A stretch of DNA of 64,000 nt from COE1 sp045579665 (GTDB lineage: Bacteria > Bacillota > Clostridia > Lachnospirales > Lachnospiraceae). The DNA is taken from positions 3,363 to 67,362 of the forward strand of contig JAZNMO010000128.1 in assembly GCA_045579665.1 (NCBI GenBank), given 5' to 3'. The notes under the pieces are model-generated. The model worked only from the letters and a program-made list of their open reading frames with translations, ran no database searches and had not been told where the DNA came from. Positions within the stretch are counted from its first letter, which is position 1, and each line of letters starts with the position of its first letter. Position numbers and translations under genes: made by a program. Below are positions 18,752 to 27,732 of this stretch, one piece after another.

Positions 18752-19126
18752 CTACATATAATTCTTAATGCGTACCTGTTTATGTTTGTGATTTCTTCCG
18801 TAATATGCCATATACTCCTTGTAGCTCTGGTTAAACTGCTCTGACATATTGTTATAAGCGGTCCATTCTTGTTGGATGAAATCAATCTTGCTCATTAGAT
18901 ATTCTGAATACAGTCTTGCATATGGCTCCTCTGCTATCAGTTCCGTGCTGTACGGTGTATCTATGCTTATGTTTGGTTTCTTATAAGTCTCATTGTTTTC
19001 ATGCGTAAGTATAATTTCTTTATATATGGTCAATTCCACATCCTGAAGCCATCCTAGCTTAATACCTTCATCAATCGTATTAGGCTTTAACTCGTCTACT
19101 GTAGACATTACCTGTTGTATATTCAT
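18752..19126 (-). CDS. Phage head-tail connector-like protein
   Basis: Start set at ATG 19126 (MNIQQVMSTVDELKP), which has AGGAGGCACT directly upstream; 124 residues. The protein is mostly helical and begins with the pattern of small head-completion/adaptor proteins (DELKPNT, then GWLQDVELTIYKEI). It lies two genes after the major capsid protein and just before the tail hub, the standard place for a connector. The function is inferred from position and fold pattern. Confidence 0.72.
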   Translation of the reverse strand: MNIQQVMSTVDELKPNTIDEGIKLGWLQDVELTIYKEIILTHENNETYKKPNISIDTPYSTELIAEEPYARLYSEYLMSKIDFIQQEWTAYNNMSEQFNQSYKEYMAYYGRNHKHKQVRIKNYM

Positions 19127-19185
19127 AGTGCCTCCTACAAAAAGAAGGAAAGAACGGAACATACCGCCTTCCCTTCTTACAACTA

Positions 19186-19590
19186 CTAATTTAATTGCTT
19201 AGATTTCTCAGATGTTTCTGTAACCAGCTGTTCAATCATCATAGCTGTTCTTGTATCCTGGCTCTCAGAATGTTCTATAATCTCAGCCACCGACTGTGGT
19301 ACATCTACATATACACCTCTCTGAATCTGATAAACCTTACCGTTGATTCCACAAATGAAATCATCTTTATAATCTTTATCATCTTTAAAGAGCTTAATTC
19401 TCACTCTAGGTTCTTCTTCGATAGCCTGAGCTGTAGACTTTGCCACATCCGATACCCGTTTATCTATCTCTTGTTTTAGTACTGCATTTTCCTGCTTGGA
19501 AGCGGCAAGTGCCGCCTCCAATGCTGCAATCTGCTTCTGTGATTCATCAGCCACAGGTGCAGTTGTTTCTACTGCTTCATTCTTAGCCAT
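19186..19590 (-). CDS. Phage head-associated protein, unrecognised
   Basis: A 134-residue protein directly after the capsid gene. Residues 15-55 form a heptad coiled coil (ALEAALAASKQENAVLKQEI), followed by a compact region with IKLFKDDKDYKDDF and a short C-terminal helix. Proteins of this layout after the capsid gene are often minor head or decoration proteins. No family can be named. Confidence 0.7.
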   Translation of the reverse strand: MAKNEAVETTAPVADESQKQIAALEAALAASKQENAVLKQEIDKRVSDVAKSTAQAIEEEPRVRIKLFKDDKDYKDDFICGINGKVYQIQRGVYVDVPQSVAEIIEHSESQDTRTAMMIEQLVTETSEKSKQLN

Positions 19591-19611
19591 ATGTTAATCC
19601 TCCTATATGCC

Positions 19612-20631
19612 CTAATTAGCCTCAGCTACTTCTGAGTACTTCTCAGAACATGACTCAATACGTACCATGTACTGTTCTACAAGTCTCTTAGCAACCTTTG
19701 TAGCCTTCCAGCCAACTGTAGCTCTCTGATTCAATGGGTCATCACCTGAACCAAGCTGCTTAATGATATGCTGTAATCCACCGCCTTCAAGCTCTGTGGT
19801 TGCATATGCATGCGCACCTAACACAAGAGTGCTGAATACTGCAAGTCCAGTAGGACATGTTGAATCCTTCCAAATCTTCGCTTCTGTTGAATCTACAAAA
19901 CGAACCTTACCAATCTTTCCAAGCTCTCCCTCAAAAAGGTTCTCCGGCTTTGCATACTTATGCGCTTCAATCCACTCCTCATGACGCATTAAGTCATATG
20001 CTACATATGGGTGGATAATCGCTACATAACCACCTTCAAGATATGGTGCATTCTGTGCCTTAAGTACTGTAGCTGCCTGATAAATCAAATCTGGTGTAAG
20101 CTTTGCTGTCTTGTCAAGAGCAGCTCTTGAAGTAACCACAGTCTCTGTACCGCCACTTACCTTAGGTGCGTAGATAACATTTGTACCGCCTGCGAGGACC
20201 TCTCTCGTAATGGTATCCAATGTCATACCTGACTGACTTCCCTGAAGCTTGCTGGCCTGTACAATATTGTTATCAATCGCTGTCATCTTCAAGATATCTG
20301 AGATTGTTACATAATCACCATACTGTGCCACCTCAGCTGTAATTACACCCATATTGAGTTTATTACCCTTAGGTGTTACTCCTTCCTGTAATGGTGTTGT
20401 TGCCTTAGGTAATGAATCGTACTTTCTAAATTCGATTACCTTACCCTTTCCCTGAGGGATAGGATACTTGTCTGCGAACTGGTCATGTACCAGATGTGGC
20501 TGGGCCTCATCAATCAAAGTAGCGTTATAAAATGTTTTCATTTCTCCGCTGAGTCCGGCGTCTGTAGTGACGTTTGTGTTTGGCTCAGCAAAGAACTGTA
20601 AGTTTAACTTAAGTAAATCTTTCTTCTTCAT
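19612..20631 (-). CDS. Major capsid protein, N4-gp56-type
   Basis: Shell subunit, 339 residues. The body matches the N4-gp56 family of HK97-fold capsid proteins: AQPHLVHDQFADKYPIPQGK, LQEGVTPKGNKL and the YGDYVTISD segment. The N-terminus MKKKDLLKLNLQFFAEPN carries LNLQFFAE, the motif cut by Prp-type cysteine proteases in Firmicutes ribosomal protein L27 and in staphylococcal phage capsids. A Prp homologue is encoded two genes upstream at 21737-22042. Mature subunits therefore probably lack about the first 15 residues. Confidence 0.92.
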   Translation of the reverse strand: MKKKDLLKLNLQFFAEPNTNVTTDAGLSGEMKTFYNATLIDEAQPHLVHDQFADKYPIPQGKGKVIEFRKYDSLPKATTPLQEGVTPKGNKLNMGVITAEVAQYGDYVTISDILKMTAIDNNIVQASKLQGSQSGMTLDTITREVLAGGTNVIYAPKVSGGTETVVTSRAALDKTAKLTPDLIYQAATVLKAQNAPYLEGGYVAIIHPYVAYDLMRHEEWIEAHKYAKPENLFEGELGKIGKVRFVDSTEAKIWKDSTCPTGLAVFSTLVLGAHAYATTELEGGGLQHIIKQLGSGDDPLNQRATVGWKATKVAKRLVEQYMVRIESCSEKYSEVAEAN

Positions 20632-20642
20632 CGTGCGTCTCC

Positions 20643-21575
20643 TTAGAATGAAATCTGTTCCCCACGCTGCACTCTTCTAATGATTTCCTGTCTGTCCTGC
20701 TTAGTAAGCTTGCTCACGTCGGTCTTTGTTATAATGCCTGTGTTGTTAGTGGCTGCACCATTCTCCGGTGGACGCTGTGCTCTGGTCTGAATGTTCTGCG
20801 ATACCTGCTGAGCCACCTTCTGAGCCGTGTACTGCATTGCACCACTCATAATCTCATCAAGGTGTATCGTCTCATAGGCTGTCTTAACCGGGATTCCTCG
20901 CATAATCAAATCTCTAAAATCCTTGTTCTGTGTTTCTGTCTGGAAATCAAAATTAGGATATGTACTTTTAAGCTCCTCACCCTGTCGGTGCCATTCTTCC
21001 ATGCTCTGACGAATCTGGTCATCTTTTAAACGTTCCTGCATCTGCTGTCTAAGCTTGATATTCTCAGCCTCCATCTTTTTGGATGCTTTGAGCTGTTCTA
21101 CATCCATTCCCCTTGCAGCTGCTTCCTGCTCATAGTAAGTGTTATCCGCTTCTATGGCTTTCATCAGTGCCTGTGGGTCTTTTGCATCAATGCCATACTT
21201 AGATGCAAGCATATCCAGAACCGGATTCATTGCGTCCATCTGCTGTCTTAGTGCTTCTTCTGCCTGCTTCTGCTGTTTGAATCGCTCATTAAAGGCTTTC
21301 TGGAATGTTTTCTGGTAATCATCCTTGTAATCACCTTTAATCAATTCCTCAAACGGTATTCTTTCAGAAGCATTGTTTTCAGCCGGAGCGTCAGGCTGAT
21401 TCTCTGTCTGCTTACCGTATCTTACATTTGATAAGTCATTCTTCGCTCTAGTGTTAGCAGCGGCGGCCTGCTGTGTACCTTCGCCCGTTCCTTCTGCTGC
21501 GGTTGCTGCTGTTCCTGCGCCGGCTGCACCAGCTCCACCTTCAGCAAAATACTGTAATTGTAATCTGTAATCCAT
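20643..21575 (-). CDS. Capsid scaffolding protein
   Basis: Start set at ATG 21575 (MDYRLQLQYFAEGG) because GATGGAGGATATC precedes it; 310 residues. An Ala/Gly-rich N-terminal segment is followed by acidic, charged helices (KAFNERFKQQKQAEEALRQQ) and a C-terminus with KTDVSKLTKQDRQEIIRRVQ, the standard pattern of scaffolds. The N-terminal LQLQYFAE matches the capsid's LNLQFFAE, so both are likely cut by the phage Prp protease. It lies directly upstream of the capsid gene. Confidence 0.88.
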   Translation of the reverse strand: MDYRLQLQYFAEGGAGAAGAGTAATAAEGTGEGTQQAAAANTRAKNDLSNVRYGKQTENQPDAPAENNASERIPFEELIKGDYKDDYQKTFQKAFNERFKQQKQAEEALRQQMDAMNPVLDMLASKYGIDAKDPQALMKAIEADNTYYEQEAAARGMDVEQLKASKKMEAENIKLRQQMQERLKDDQIRQSMEEWHRQGEELKSTYPNFDFQTETQNKDFRDLIMRGIPVKTAYETIHLDEIMSGAMQYTAQKVAQQVSQNIQTRAQRPPENGAATNNTGIITKTDVSKLTKQDRQEIIRRVQRGEQISF

Positions 21576-21611
21576 GATATCCTCCATCGTCTGTCCGAAG
21601 TGTCCTGCTTC

Positions 21612-21701
21612 CTCTTCTCCTCAGTGAGGGCATACAAGACAAGCTCGGATGCCCCCGAAAAAGAATAAGGAGGATTGCAATCTTATTGTTGCATATCCTC
21701 C
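21612..21701 (-). terminator. Leader hairpins upstream of the scaffold gene
   Basis: On the minus strand a stem of GGAGGAT/ATCCTCC-type arms (21669-21680 with 21689-21701) is followed by TTATTCTTTTTC, like a terminator. A second stem follows (GGGGGCAT with ATGCCCTC, about 21627-21658). Both lie between element copy B and the scaffold start, so capsid transcription must read through or start after them. Confidence 0.55.
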
Positions 21702-21708
21702 AAAAAAA

Positions 21709-21739
21709 TTACTCCCCTCTTTGGCCAAAATCTATGTTA
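21709..21739 (-). promoter_or_regulatory. 31-bp dispersed phage element, copy B
   Basis: Minus-strand reading TAACATAGATTTTGGCCAAA then GAGGGGAGTAA. Its first three bases are the stop codon of the prp gene. It is followed by a hairpin containing GCAACAATAAG, also present after copy C, and then by the scaffold-capsid genes. Confidence 0.75.
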
Positions 21740-22042
21740 GCTCATAACAGACACATATTCAGGATAGCTGTCAGCCATCATTGAAACCCCTGTATTTATC
21801 ACATTTAGAGCCTCTTCCAGTTCATTACCATATCGTTTAGTAAAAGATAAAAAGATGTATCCATCATCTTGTAAACAATAATAATCAAGCACATCGTTAT
21901 CACGTAATACCTGCATTAACGTAAAAGTCAGAGTGCTTATACCTGCACACACGATATCCTGTCCCGCCTGTGCGTATCCGCTATGGCCTTTGACCTCTAA
22001 AGCATATCCCTCCGATGTATCTTTGATGCTAATAACTGTCAT
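21737..22042 (-). CDS. prp: Phage-encoded Prp-type ribosomal-processing cysteine protease
   Basis: A 101-residue protein with the Prp signature GHSGYAQAGQDIVCAGIS. Predicted catalytic residues are His20 and Cys32, with the same 12-residue spacing as in staphylococcal Prp. Host Prp trims the N-terminus of ribosomal protein L27 and, in staphylococcal phages, capsid and scaffold proteins. Here the phage carries its own copy just upstream of a scaffold and a capsid that both bear the cleavage motif (LQLQYFAE, LNLQFFAE). A role as prohead protease is a strong inference. Confidence 0.88.
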   Translation of the reverse strand: MTVISIKDTSEGYALEVKGHSGYAQAGQDIVCAGISTLTFTLMQVLRDNDVLDYYCLQDDGYIFLSFTKRYGNELEEALNVINTGVSMMADSYPEYVSVMS

Positions 22043-22179
22043 TTATCTATCTCCAATCCGCATTTGATGCATTTCCTGCGATTTTTGAAAGGCACAAAAT
22101 GATGAAAACAATGCATTTTCTTTTCTTCCGTACTCTCTTCTACTGCATCCTCTGTAACTTCTGTTACTTCTTCACTCAT
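22039..22179 (-). CDS. Small Cys/His zinc-ribbon-like phage protein
   Basis: A 46-residue protein starting MSEEVTEVTEDAVEE, with an acidic N-terminus and a basic C-terminus carrying MHCFHHF and CIKCG, spaced as a possible zinc ligand set. AGGAGGATGT precedes the ATG, and the stop overlaps the prp start (ATGA). It lies between portal and prp. Function unknown; it may assist head assembly. Confidence 0.7.
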   Translation of the reverse strand: MSEEVTEVTEDAVEESTEEKKMHCFHHFVPFKNRRKCIKCGLEIDK

Positions 22180-22187
22180 ACATCCTC

Positions 22188-24065
22188 CTATACAGGGCTT
22201 GCTTGATTGTTAGCCACTTCCTTTGTCGTCTCTGCCTGAGACTGTGATTTCTGTTGTACCTTATTAGGCCTGTCTTGCGACGTCGAAAGCATTGCCTGTC
22301 CTGCTGCCTGATTGAGTAGTCTACCCTGTAGCTCCGGGTGGTCCTGCTCTACAATAGCTGATAACTGCATTAGTTGCTGACTCATCATGGCCAATTGCTG
22401 ATACATGGTACCGTTATCCTGTACTTTCTGAATAATCTTGTCTTTGGTATCAAAGTCCATCATCTCAAGACACGCAAGCGTCATATCAGCATTCTGCGGA
22501 TTAAAAAATCCCATCTGATAGAACTGTAATGCAAGCTCATTCTGACTCATCTTGCTATATGCCGATTTCTTACTCGCCACAACATTGATATCAAACACAG
22601 GTAATCTTTCCCCCATATTCACGCCAAATGCATTACCCTGCATCTGCGGTTTAATACCGACGTTGCTAAAACTCCTAAACTCCTGCTTCCCCATTTCTCC
22701 TGTTATTCGAAAGCATCTTGGCTCTGTGTAAAACTGTCTGATAAGTTCGATTATCAGATAACACTCCTGCTGAAATGCTCTGTATGCACTCTTCAGCATA
22801 TCTCTCGACAGCTTACTACCTGCTTCCATTAATGCAGAAATGGCACTTGCCGCTGTGACTCCTGACGATGTGCTTCCCTGCGAAAAATCCCTGTTACCGG
22901 ATGTCTCTTTTAATTCCTCAATCTTATTGTTGCGTATGGTAACTACCATGCTGTCCATTTGGTTAGGAGTAATCTCGCGCATGCTATCATCGTTCAAGTT
23001 GCCGCTTACATGGATAAATGTATTGTTATAATCCGCAAACTCATCCTCGTTTACGCTACCGTTGTTTTTTACAAACCAACGCTTTTTCGATGCCTGAAAA
23101 GCATATGTAAGGACTGCTTTATCCAGCTTGTCTATGTACATCTGACAATTCTTCATGACATCTATATATCCAAAACCCGCGGGGCTTCCCTCAACCTCAA
23201 ACAAGGTATCAAATACAAAAGGATATTTGCCATGGTCATAGAACCCTCTTACCGCATAATTATGGTCATTCTCACTTGCATATATGATATATTCATTCAC
23301 ATATTTAACGAAATGAACTACCGTTTTAACCTTTCCCGTATCATCCTTTGTAGTATTCTTATAGTACCAGTCCACCACCATAGACTTATCCGATGTATCT
23401 ATGTTGTCATCATGGATATAATGACTGACATCTGTACCATCATTTCCCTGGATATTTGCTTCCGGATACATCTTATTAAGCAACTCATTGTCTACTAATT
23501 CCACACAGAAGAAATCTCTTGACTTCTGTATATCCGTTGCTCCGGGTTCCCAGAATACATTTAGGATATCTATCTTCTTAACCGTGATATCCCCTAAACC
23601 GTTCATCTTGGAACTGTCCCAGAAGATGCCCTTTACTCCGCATCCCTGTTTAAGTTTGTACCACCATACATCTGAGTACACCTGCTCATATTCATTCTGT
23701 TCCAATACCACAGGGAGGATACTTGACAAATCTTTGGCGGCACTCTCGTCGTCAGCACTTCTCGCCAATACACATGGCTCAGGATAGTTATCCATGGCAT
23801 CGGCATGTTTATTAGCAATAGAGTTAAACAGCCATGCTGATGTAGGTTCATTATCACTCTTCTCCTGTCCGTTTCTTATCTCGTCCCAGTGACGCATTTT
23901 CCACCACTGTTCATTTGATACGATTCTCTTCTCCAGATTGGCCTTAGCCTCTCTGTACTTCTGCAAGCGCATATTCGCCTGTTGAATCTCTGCTTTACCT
24001 ATCAGCTTCCTGCTCTCTTCAATGCGCTGCTCTACCAGCTCCTGCATATTCTGTTCTTCTCCCAT
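22188..24065 (-). CDS. Phage portal protein
   Basis: Dodecameric channel at the capsid vertex for DNA packaging and exit. Its 625 residues suit portals of short-tailed phages of the P22 kind. Visible features: helical N-terminus, EQWWKMRHW near residue 53, the HGKYPFVFDTLFEVEGSPAG segment common to this portal family, a helical stem region, and a Gln-rich C-terminal barrel (residues 560-625). It directly follows terL with AGGAGGCTAT before the ATG. Palindrome site 5 lies near its 3' end, and 22919-22937 nearly matches the capsid-leader hairpin. Confidence 0.88.
   Translation of the reverse strand: MGEEQNMQELVEQRIEESRKLIGKAEIQQANMRLQKYREAKANLEKRIVSNEQWWKMRHWDEIRNGQEKSDNEPTSAWLFNSIANKHADAMDNYPEPCVLARSADDESAAKDLSSILPVVLEQNEYEQVYSDVWWYKLKQGCGVKGIFWDSSKMNGLGDITVKKIDILNVFWEPGATDIQKSRDFFCVELVDNELLNKMYPEANIQGNDGTDVSHYIHDDNIDTSDKSMVVDWYYKNTTKDDTGKVKTVVHFVKYVNEYIIYASENDHNYAVRGFYDHGKYPFVFDTLFEVEGSPAGFGYIDVMKNCQMYIDKLDKAVLTYAFQASKKRWFVKNNGSVNEDEFADYNNTFIHVSGNLNDDSMREITPNQMDSMVVTIRNNKIEELKETSGNRDFSQGSTSSGVTAASAISALMEAGSKLSRDMLKSAYRAFQQECYLIIELIRQFYTEPRCFRITGEMGKQEFRSFSNVGIKPQMQGNAFGVNMGERLPVFDINVVASKKSAYSKMSQNELALQFYQMGFFNPQNADMTLACLEMMDFDTKDKIIQKVQDNGTMYQQLAMMSQQLMQLSAIVEQDHPELQGRLLNQAAGQAMLSTSQDRPNKVQQKSQSQAETTKEVANNQASPV
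22275..22288. repeat. Dispersed palindrome site 5 (one mismatch)
   Basis: TTGCGACGTCGAAA inside the portal gene, encoding Ser-Thr-Ser-Gln. Confidence 0.7.
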
Positions 24066-24073
24066 ATAGCCTC

Positions 24074-25513
24074 CTATACATTAAAGAATTTGTAATTACC
24101 CTTGCTGTCGTATAAATCCAGTGGGTCATCATATACCTTTTTCTTTGCTTCATTCTTCCTTGGTGCAATCGGATTCTCCATCAATACATAACGACATTCA
24201 TCATAGATATGGTCTTCTCCATCTGTATTAATGTCCTCAACGTCCTTTTCATCATAGACAAGGTTAGGTATTGTGCGTATGAAATGTTTACATGTATTGA
24301 ATACTTGGAACATAGGAACTCCTTCAGCATCAAACGCAAGCCTATAGTGATACTGCATCTTTCCCGGTATTCTTGCGTGGTCTCCCTTCTCCCACCAAAT
24401 AAAATTAGGGCTCTTTTCCATCATAGCTGCAATTGACTCTCCGCCATTTTCTTGGAAAATAGCCGGGTCTGCTATACCGGTAATTGTCCTTCCCTTAAGG
24501 TTTAAGTCTTCATTCTCAATACGTTTTATCTCTGCCGCCACTTCTGCCGGTTGCATCATAACGCCAACGTTAGGCTCTCCGGTGCATCCATAGTATTCCC
24601 TTATACGGAATATCTTTCCCTCTGTATCTACAGCATACCAGCCTACCGAAAAAGGTCTCTTATATCCCCAGTCAAAACCTCTATATATCGTCCAGTGTGC
24701 CGGTATTCTGAATGGTTCAATAACATGAGTCCAACGTCTATCCATATAATGTTCAGGTTCATCCTTCCACTCAGCAAATACCTGTCCTTCAAAGGAATTC
24801 CAATCTCCGTAAAGTTGTGCTTTTCTCTGTGCTTCCGGCATCATCGCCAAAGATGCAAGATAGTCTTCGTTACTATTCAATAATTCTTGGTTATCAAATA
24901 CAGTAGCCGGTACAAATATTCTTTTTCGTTGTTTCTTAATCTTCGTACCATCGGGAGCCAAAATCTCTACTTCTTCAACTATCGGTGTCATTGGTGGTGC
25001 CGCTGTAATAAATCTAGCTTTTACCCATCCATGCCCGATACCTCCGGGATTGGTTGTTGCTCTGAAATATACTCTCGTGCCCGGTCCAGAAGCTCTGTTT
25101 CGCGAGAACATATACGAATACTCTTCGTATGTAAAATGTGTAAGCTCATCAAAGCCTACAAAATCAAAAGCTTTTCCATGATATTTCGTTTTGTAGTCAC
25201 TTGACTGCATATTTCCAAAATATAACTTTGCACCGCTGGGAAAATACCAGCAGTGCTCTGTCTTGTTATATCTTGCTGTAGGAAATGCTCTTGGATAATA
25301 TTTCAAACTCTTATCTATCAGCTCTGTAAGCTGTTGATACGTCTTACGAAATATAATCCCCTTGTAATGAGGAATATGTACCTGCCTAAGAGCTTCAATG
25401 ATTAAGGCTTCTGACTTGCCACCACCAGCCGCACCGCCATAAAGAACCTCGTACTCCGGACGTTCCATGAATGCAACCTGTCTTGGCTGAGGTTTCCATA
25501 CAATATTAGGCAT
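24074..25513 (-). CDS. terL: Terminase large subunit
   Basis: ATPase-nuclease motor that packages phage DNA into proheads. Start set at ATG 25513 (MPNIVWKPQPRQ), overlapping the preceding stop as TAATG with GAGGTGG upstream; 479 residues. Walker A is GGAAGGGKSEAL near residue 32, with an acidic Walker B-like segment FDFVGFDELTHF. The RNase H-like nuclease half contains FDWGYKRPFSVGW and ITGIADPAIF. Unusually, it is separated from terS by a fibre-like gene and a peptidase gene. Confidence 0.93.
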   Translation of the reverse strand: MPNIVWKPQPRQVAFMERPEYEVLYGGAAGGGKSEALIIEALRQVHIPHYKGIIFRKTYQQLTELIDKSLKYYPRAFPTARYNKTEHCWYFPSGAKLYFGNMQSSDYKTKYHGKAFDFVGFDELTHFTYEEYSYMFSRNRASGPGTRVYFRATTNPGGIGHGWVKARFITAAPPMTPIVEEVEILAPDGTKIKKQRKRIFVPATVFDNQELLNSNEDYLASLAMMPEAQRKAQLYGDWNSFEGQVFAEWKDEPEHYMDRRWTHVIEPFRIPAHWTIYRGFDWGYKRPFSVGWYAVDTEGKIFRIREYYGCTGEPNVGVMMQPAEVAAEIKRIENEDLNLKGRTITGIADPAIFQENGGESIAAMMEKSPNFIWWEKGDHARIPGKMQYHYRLAFDAEGVPMFQVFNTCKHFIRTIPNLVYDEKDVEDINTDGEDHIYDECRYVLMENPIAPRKNEAKKKVYDDPLDLYDSKGNYKFFNV

Positions 25514-25908
25514 TATCCATTCCACCTCTTCTTTGTCTCTCTAACATCTACATGAACAAAAGTCTTGTATGTACCAATACCACCTTTGTCCGGCATTAAT
25601 GTATTAACATATGCCGCAACCTCTTTCGGTTCTATCCCTGCCACCTTAATATCTGCCGCAAGGCCATAGAGATGCTGGGAATATGTTTCTCCCCCTACTT
25701 CCTTGTTATGGCCCGGTGTACGGTATGCGCTGTTAATTGTTACCTTTTTTCCAAAGTGTGTGCGGATGCTCTGCAACACTTCCACCAATTCTGGTGCTAT
25801 AAAGACAACATCACTGTTGTCCTTGCAGGCAAATTCCTTCACCCTAAAATTCTTTGCAATCTTCTTATTGCCCTGCTTCGCTCTTGAATATGCATTTATA
25901 TTAATCAT
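25513..25908 (-). CDS. M15-family peptidoglycan endopeptidase
   Basis: A 131-residue zinc peptidase of the M15 type, which cuts peptide cross-links. The N-terminus NFRVKEFACKDNSD, the middle NSAYRTPGHNKEVGG, then SQHLYGLAADI (His and Asp ligands) and the closing FVHVDVR carry the expected metal-binding residues. It is not beside the holin-GH25 lysis genes but immediately precedes terL. It may be a second lysin or a virion-associated wall enzyme. Confidence 0.9.
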   Translation of the reverse strand: MININAYSRAKQGNKKIAKNFRVKEFACKDNSDVVFIAPELVEVLQSIRTHFGKKVTINSAYRTPGHNKEVGGETYSQHLYGLAADIKVAGIEPKEVAAYVNTLMPDKGGIGTYKTFVHVDVRETKKRWNG

Positions 25909-25967
25909 GTTTTATCCTCCGTATTATACCGTGTCTTGCTCCACATAATATGAATTTAGTTAAGTAA

Positions 25968-26180
25968 CTACTCAGCCCCTGCCTCGGTCTCAGTCTCCTC
26001 GGTTACTTCTTCCTCTACTGTGTACTGAGCCTCGATTAACATTTCAATCTCTACCATATCTTCCTCAGTCAGTACCTCTTTCTCGAACCAACCTAAAGCA
26101 TACTTTCTAACCTTATAGTCCGGTTCTTCCCCAACCATTCCTTTGATTGTTTTCATTACAAAATCTCTTAAACTAAACAT
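25968..26180 (-). CDS. Small acidic phage protein
   Basis: A 70-residue protein: a helical N-terminus (MFSLRDFVMKTIKGMVGEEP), a central YALGWFEKEVLTEEDMVEIE and a strongly acidic tail rich in Glu and Thr. It lies between the fibre-like gene and the M15 peptidase. The central part resembles small XkdX-like tail accessory proteins, but the match is weak. Confidence 0.6.
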   Translation of the reverse strand: MFSLRDFVMKTIKGMVGEEPDYKVRKYALGWFEKEVLTEEDMVEIEMLIEAQYTVEEEVTEETETEAGAE

Positions 26181-26192
26181 CCTTGTACCTCT

Positions 26193-27512
26193 CTATTCTG
26201 CTAATGCTACAATTGCCTTTGACAGTTCATCAAACTTGTTATCAATGTATGTCTTGGTGTCGGCAATGTATTTCACCGTCATTTCTGCTACTTCACTGTT
26301 TAATACAGTAGTAATTGGCTTGTTGCTATACAATGCCTTGTATGCTTCAATCTGTGTATCCGTTAGCGGTGTTTCAATTGGTGTTGCTAAGGGATATATA
26401 ATATCAACCCCATTTACTTCTGCAAGCCAATTATTGAAATCTTCCACACCCTCACACGTTTTATACAATCGGATTTCATTAGCGTATGCAAACGCAACAC
26501 CATCAGCCTTAATTGCTGCATTAAATAAAAATCTGTCAGCTAAGATTTTTACTCGACTTCCTGTTTGTAGAACGTCACTAACTGCTATGCCGCCGAATTG
26601 CTCATTTGTATTAAAATTAGTTATTTCCGTTAGCTTTATTTTCTTTACATTCTGCACATATACCCCACGCTCGAAGTTGATTTCGTCACAAATCCACTGT
26701 TGACCGTCTGCATCTGTGTGATTTCCACCACTGTCAACAGGTATACCGTTTAGGGATGGAAGTGTGACCGTCATTGATTGTTTTATGCCTTGTTCCCAAG
26801 CGCCTTCTGAAAGCATGATATAAGGCTTGATTGTGGCATTAGTAAATGTTACACCTACTTGTTGTGTAATCTGCACATACGCTTCAACCTTTGTAGTTTC
26901 TTGCAATTCTAGTGGGCTGCTTAAATATGTATAAGTTCCATCAGCATTTAGCGCTCTTACTATTAAAGTGATATTATTTTCTCTCACTATTCTTTGATAT
27001 GTGCCTTTTGGTAATGTTAAATACGCTTTTTCAAGCATTACTGCATAATCTGCGGTTGGTGTCCCGTTTACTGTAATAACTCCATCTTTGCAAGCAAATG
27101 TGATACCGTTGTTATATGTTTCGCAATCTTCCATTACAAATAAATTTCGACCATATACACCTATTTCCGTTTCCCCTGCAATCTCTGTCACAATCTCCAC
27201 AGGCGCATCTACACTTGGCGTACCATCCTGTGTAGTACGCCCATATATTGAGAGTCCTTGTATTTTTTTATCACTTGCATCATCGACATAGATAGCCTGA
27301 CCGCTTACTGTATTGACAATCGCACCAGATACACTGTTATCCTTAGTTAAATAGTCATTTATCTTAGAACCTACATTGTCATCTGTTACCAGATTTGTTG
27401 CCCCATTAATATACTTCTGTACCGCTGTGCCTGCCAAATCTGTTAGATTACTTGCTCCTGCTACAAGCTCTTTCGCATAGGCCTGCGCAGCTCCTAATGT
27501 TGCTACATCCAT
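26193..27512 (-). CDS. Phage tail fibre-like protein
   Basis: A 439-residue protein. The N-terminal 70 residues are helical and suited to trimer or tail attachment. The middle has a segment often seen in Lachnospiraceae phage fibres (LSIYGRTTQDGTPSVDAP, then YGRNLF), followed by a beta-rich region and a short helical end. A second fibre-type gene cluster lies at 3903-6386, so the phage has two sets at opposite ends of the late operon. Inferred role: virion decoration or receptor binding. Confidence 0.7.
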   Translation of the reverse strand: MDVATLGAAQAYAKELVAGASNLTDLAGTAVQKYINGATNLVTDDNVGSKINDYLTKDNSVSGAIVNTVSGQAIYVDDASDKKIQGLSIYGRTTQDGTPSVDAPVEIVTEIAGETEIGVYGRNLFVMEDCETYNNGITFACKDGVITVNGTPTADYAVMLEKAYLTLPKGTYQRIVRENNITLIVRALNADGTYTYLSSPLELQETTKVEAYVQITQQVGVTFTNATIKPYIMLSEGAWEQGIKQSMTVTLPSLNGIPVDSGGNHTDADGQQWICDEINFERGVYVQNVKKIKLTEITNFNTNEQFGGIAVSDVLQTGSRVKILADRFLFNAAIKADGVAFAYANEIRLYKTCEGVEDFNNWLAEVNGVDIIYPLATPIETPLTDTQIEAYKALYSNKPITTVLNSEVAEMTVKYIADTKTYIDNKFDELSKAIVALAE

Positions 27513-27525
27513 GTACTACACCTCC

Positions 27526-27732
27526 TTACACAAATACACCCTGACAATTAAGCATCAGCACCTTCTTTGTTGATGCCACGTAGCCTGTTGTTCCTGCTGG
27601 GTATTTTGCACACTCCTTCTGGAATGTTGCAATATCATCTTCTGTATCTAATACAAAGTCTGTACGGCATAATTTGTTACCCTTTGAATCAAATACATAT
27701 ACGTCCTTATCTGTCTTATATGGTTTATACAT
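27526..27732 (-). CDS. Small phage protein, unrecognised
   Basis: A 68-residue beta-rich protein (MYKPYKTDKDVYVFDSKGNK; later GTTGYVASTKKVLMLNC). It overlaps the terS stop by 8 nt, so it is translated from the same mRNA. No family recognised; a small virion or fibre accessory protein is possible. Confidence 0.65.
   Translation of the reverse strand: MYKPYKTDKDVYVFDSKGNKLCRTDFVLDTEDDIATFQKECAKYPAGTTGYVASTKKVLMLNCQGVFV

Noticed and set aside
23000..23500. Long + strand frames opposite portal, terminase and giant genes
   Set aside because: They lack ribosome sites, have poor protein composition, and mirror well-supported minus-strand genes.
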